DNA of 6,237 bases from Alphaproteobacteria bacterium (GTDB lineage: Bacteria > Pseudomonadota > Alphaproteobacteria > SHNJ01). Positions 5,640 to 6,237 of the stretch are shown in pieces. Within the stretch, counting starts at the first letter, position 1; each line of letters opens with the position of its first letter. Where the stretch lies: positions 1 to 6,237 of the forward strand of contig CANGQU010000043.1 of assembly GCA_947456345.1 (NCBI GenBank). Reading direction: 5' to 3'. The notes below the pieces were generated by a model. The model worked only from the letters and a program-made list of their open reading frames with translations, ran no database searches and was not told the origin of the DNA. The position numbers and the translations under genes are program-made.

Positions 5640-6237
5640 ATGGTCACAACCGCCCATCAAAACCCGGTCGAGCGCGCCCCGCAGACAAGTATTGGCGCCT
5701 GGGTTAGCGGCATGATGGCTTCTTTGCGCGGGGCCAGCAACCCAGCCGAGATTAAAACTCCCCCGGCTCTGCCTAGCGCGCCGAAAACAAACCCGCATGA
5801 ATTTCAATTGCTGTTGGAAAACCTGAATCAAATGGATGCGGGATCACCAGCACGGCAAATGATCGAGAAAGCCATTTTACAGCAGCAAATGCGCATGAAA
5901 ACAAAAACGAATCCGGAGCCCAGCCGCGAGCAGGCACTCCAAGCCTTGCTGCAAACCAACAAGCGCCAGGCGTTGTTGCGCGATTTAGGCGGCAAGACCG
6001 ATGGCAAAGCGACCGCGCCAAAAAAACCTATCGACCAGCAAAAAATGGCAACTGCCAGGGCGGCCAAGCGGGCTACCGTGGATAAAATCGCACGCGGGCA
6101 GGAATTGAACACTGCCAGTGGCATGGCCGCTGAACGCGACGCCGCGCGCGTCATCGGCCAGGATCCCAAAGCTGGTAAAGCCCTCCGGGCCGAAGCGCAA
6201 AGTGCAATGGCCAAGGTCGATGCCGAGGCCGCCAGCC
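5640..6237 (+). CDS. Hypothetical Ala/Gln/Lys-rich protein, N-terminal part (3' end outside window)
   Basis: An uninterrupted frame of 199 codons from ATG 5640 to the window end with no stop. I do not recognise the family. The protein starts MVTTAHQNPVERAPQTSIGAW, without a signal peptide or membrane segment. A Pro/Ala-rich linker (about 38-52) is followed by a helical stretch (HEFQLLLENLNQMDAGSPAR), Gln/Met/Lys-rich helices (EKAILQQQMRMK, EQALQALLQTNKRQALLRDL), a basic linker (about 120-133) and Ala-rich helices containing RAAKRATVDKIARG and AERDAARVIGQDPKAGKAL. It looks highly helical and basic in the middle, perhaps coiled coil or partly disordered. ATG 5640 is the first possible start because a TGA in frame sits at 5634; Met25 and Met26 (5712, 5715) are alternatives. 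No strong ribosome site is visible. Antisense frames across this stretch look like shadows. Confidence 0.78.
   Translation, partial: MVTTAHQNPVERAPQTSIGAWVSGMMASLRGASNPAEIKTPPALPSAPKTNPHEFQLLLENLNQMDAGSPARQMIEKAILQQQMRMKTKTNPEPSREQALQALLQTNKRQALLRDLGGKTDGKATAPKKPIDQQKMATARAAKRATVDKIARGQELNTASGMAAERDAARVIGQDPKAGKALRAEAQSAMAKVDAEAAS

Noticed and set aside
5633..5707. 24-codon frame starting at ATG 5633, overlapping the start of the 5640 gene
   Set aside because: Very short, Arg/Pro-rich, no ribosome site, and out of frame with the long open frame. Probably coincidental.
5565..6214. Three minus-strand open frames opposite the gene at 5640
   Set aside because: They overlap one another in different frames and have Ala/Ser/Cys-rich shadow composition. 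The plus-strand frame runs the whole length without a stop and has an upstream promoter region.

Overview
The window comes from an alphaproteobacterium. The strongest indicators are a GapR (DUF2312) nucleoid protein, a family essentially confined to that class, a zinc-free ribosomal protein L36 of the type common there, and an MCP tail of the usual alphaproteobacterial kind. Base composition looks moderate (GC not computed), and coding regions are much more GC-rich than the main intergenic gap. No transposase, integrase, CRISPR array, tRNA or rRNA was seen. No stretch longer than about 190 bases lacks a gene.

Left part (1-2350): the C-terminal end of a methyl-accepting chemotaxis protein (+) converges on gapR (-). 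gapR is transcribed divergently from pyruvate kinase, pyk (+). pyk converges on a small rpmJ gene (-), and a symmetrical hairpin with A and T tracts lies between them and can terminate both. rpmJ has its own well-formed promoter (TTGACA-17-TATCAA). From memory, gapR, pyk and rpmJ are often close together in alphaproteobacteria, so this looks like a housekeeping neighbourhood.

Middle part (2461-5452): three minus-strand genes in a row, probably one transcription unit. In transcription order they are an unrecognised 327-residue protein, a FabI-like enoyl-ACP reductase with its catalytic residues intact, and a SAM-dependent methyltransferase-like protein with a long low-complexity N-terminus. 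The gaps are 41 and 62 nt. FabI suggests a link to fatty-acid or lipid metabolism, but nothing in the sequence ties the two flanking proteins to that pathway.

Right part (5453-6237): a very AT-rich 187-bp divergent region separates this unit from a plus-strand reading frame that starts at 5640 and is still open at the window end. That frame encodes an Ala/Gln/Lys-rich soluble protein of unknown function. The divergent region carries a 28-bp near-perfect palindrome that overlaps candidate promoters for both directions. It also holds a possible 18-codon aromatic-rich mini-ORF. This region and the two unknown proteins beside it are the least explained part of the window. I found no convincing evidence of a wholly new system.
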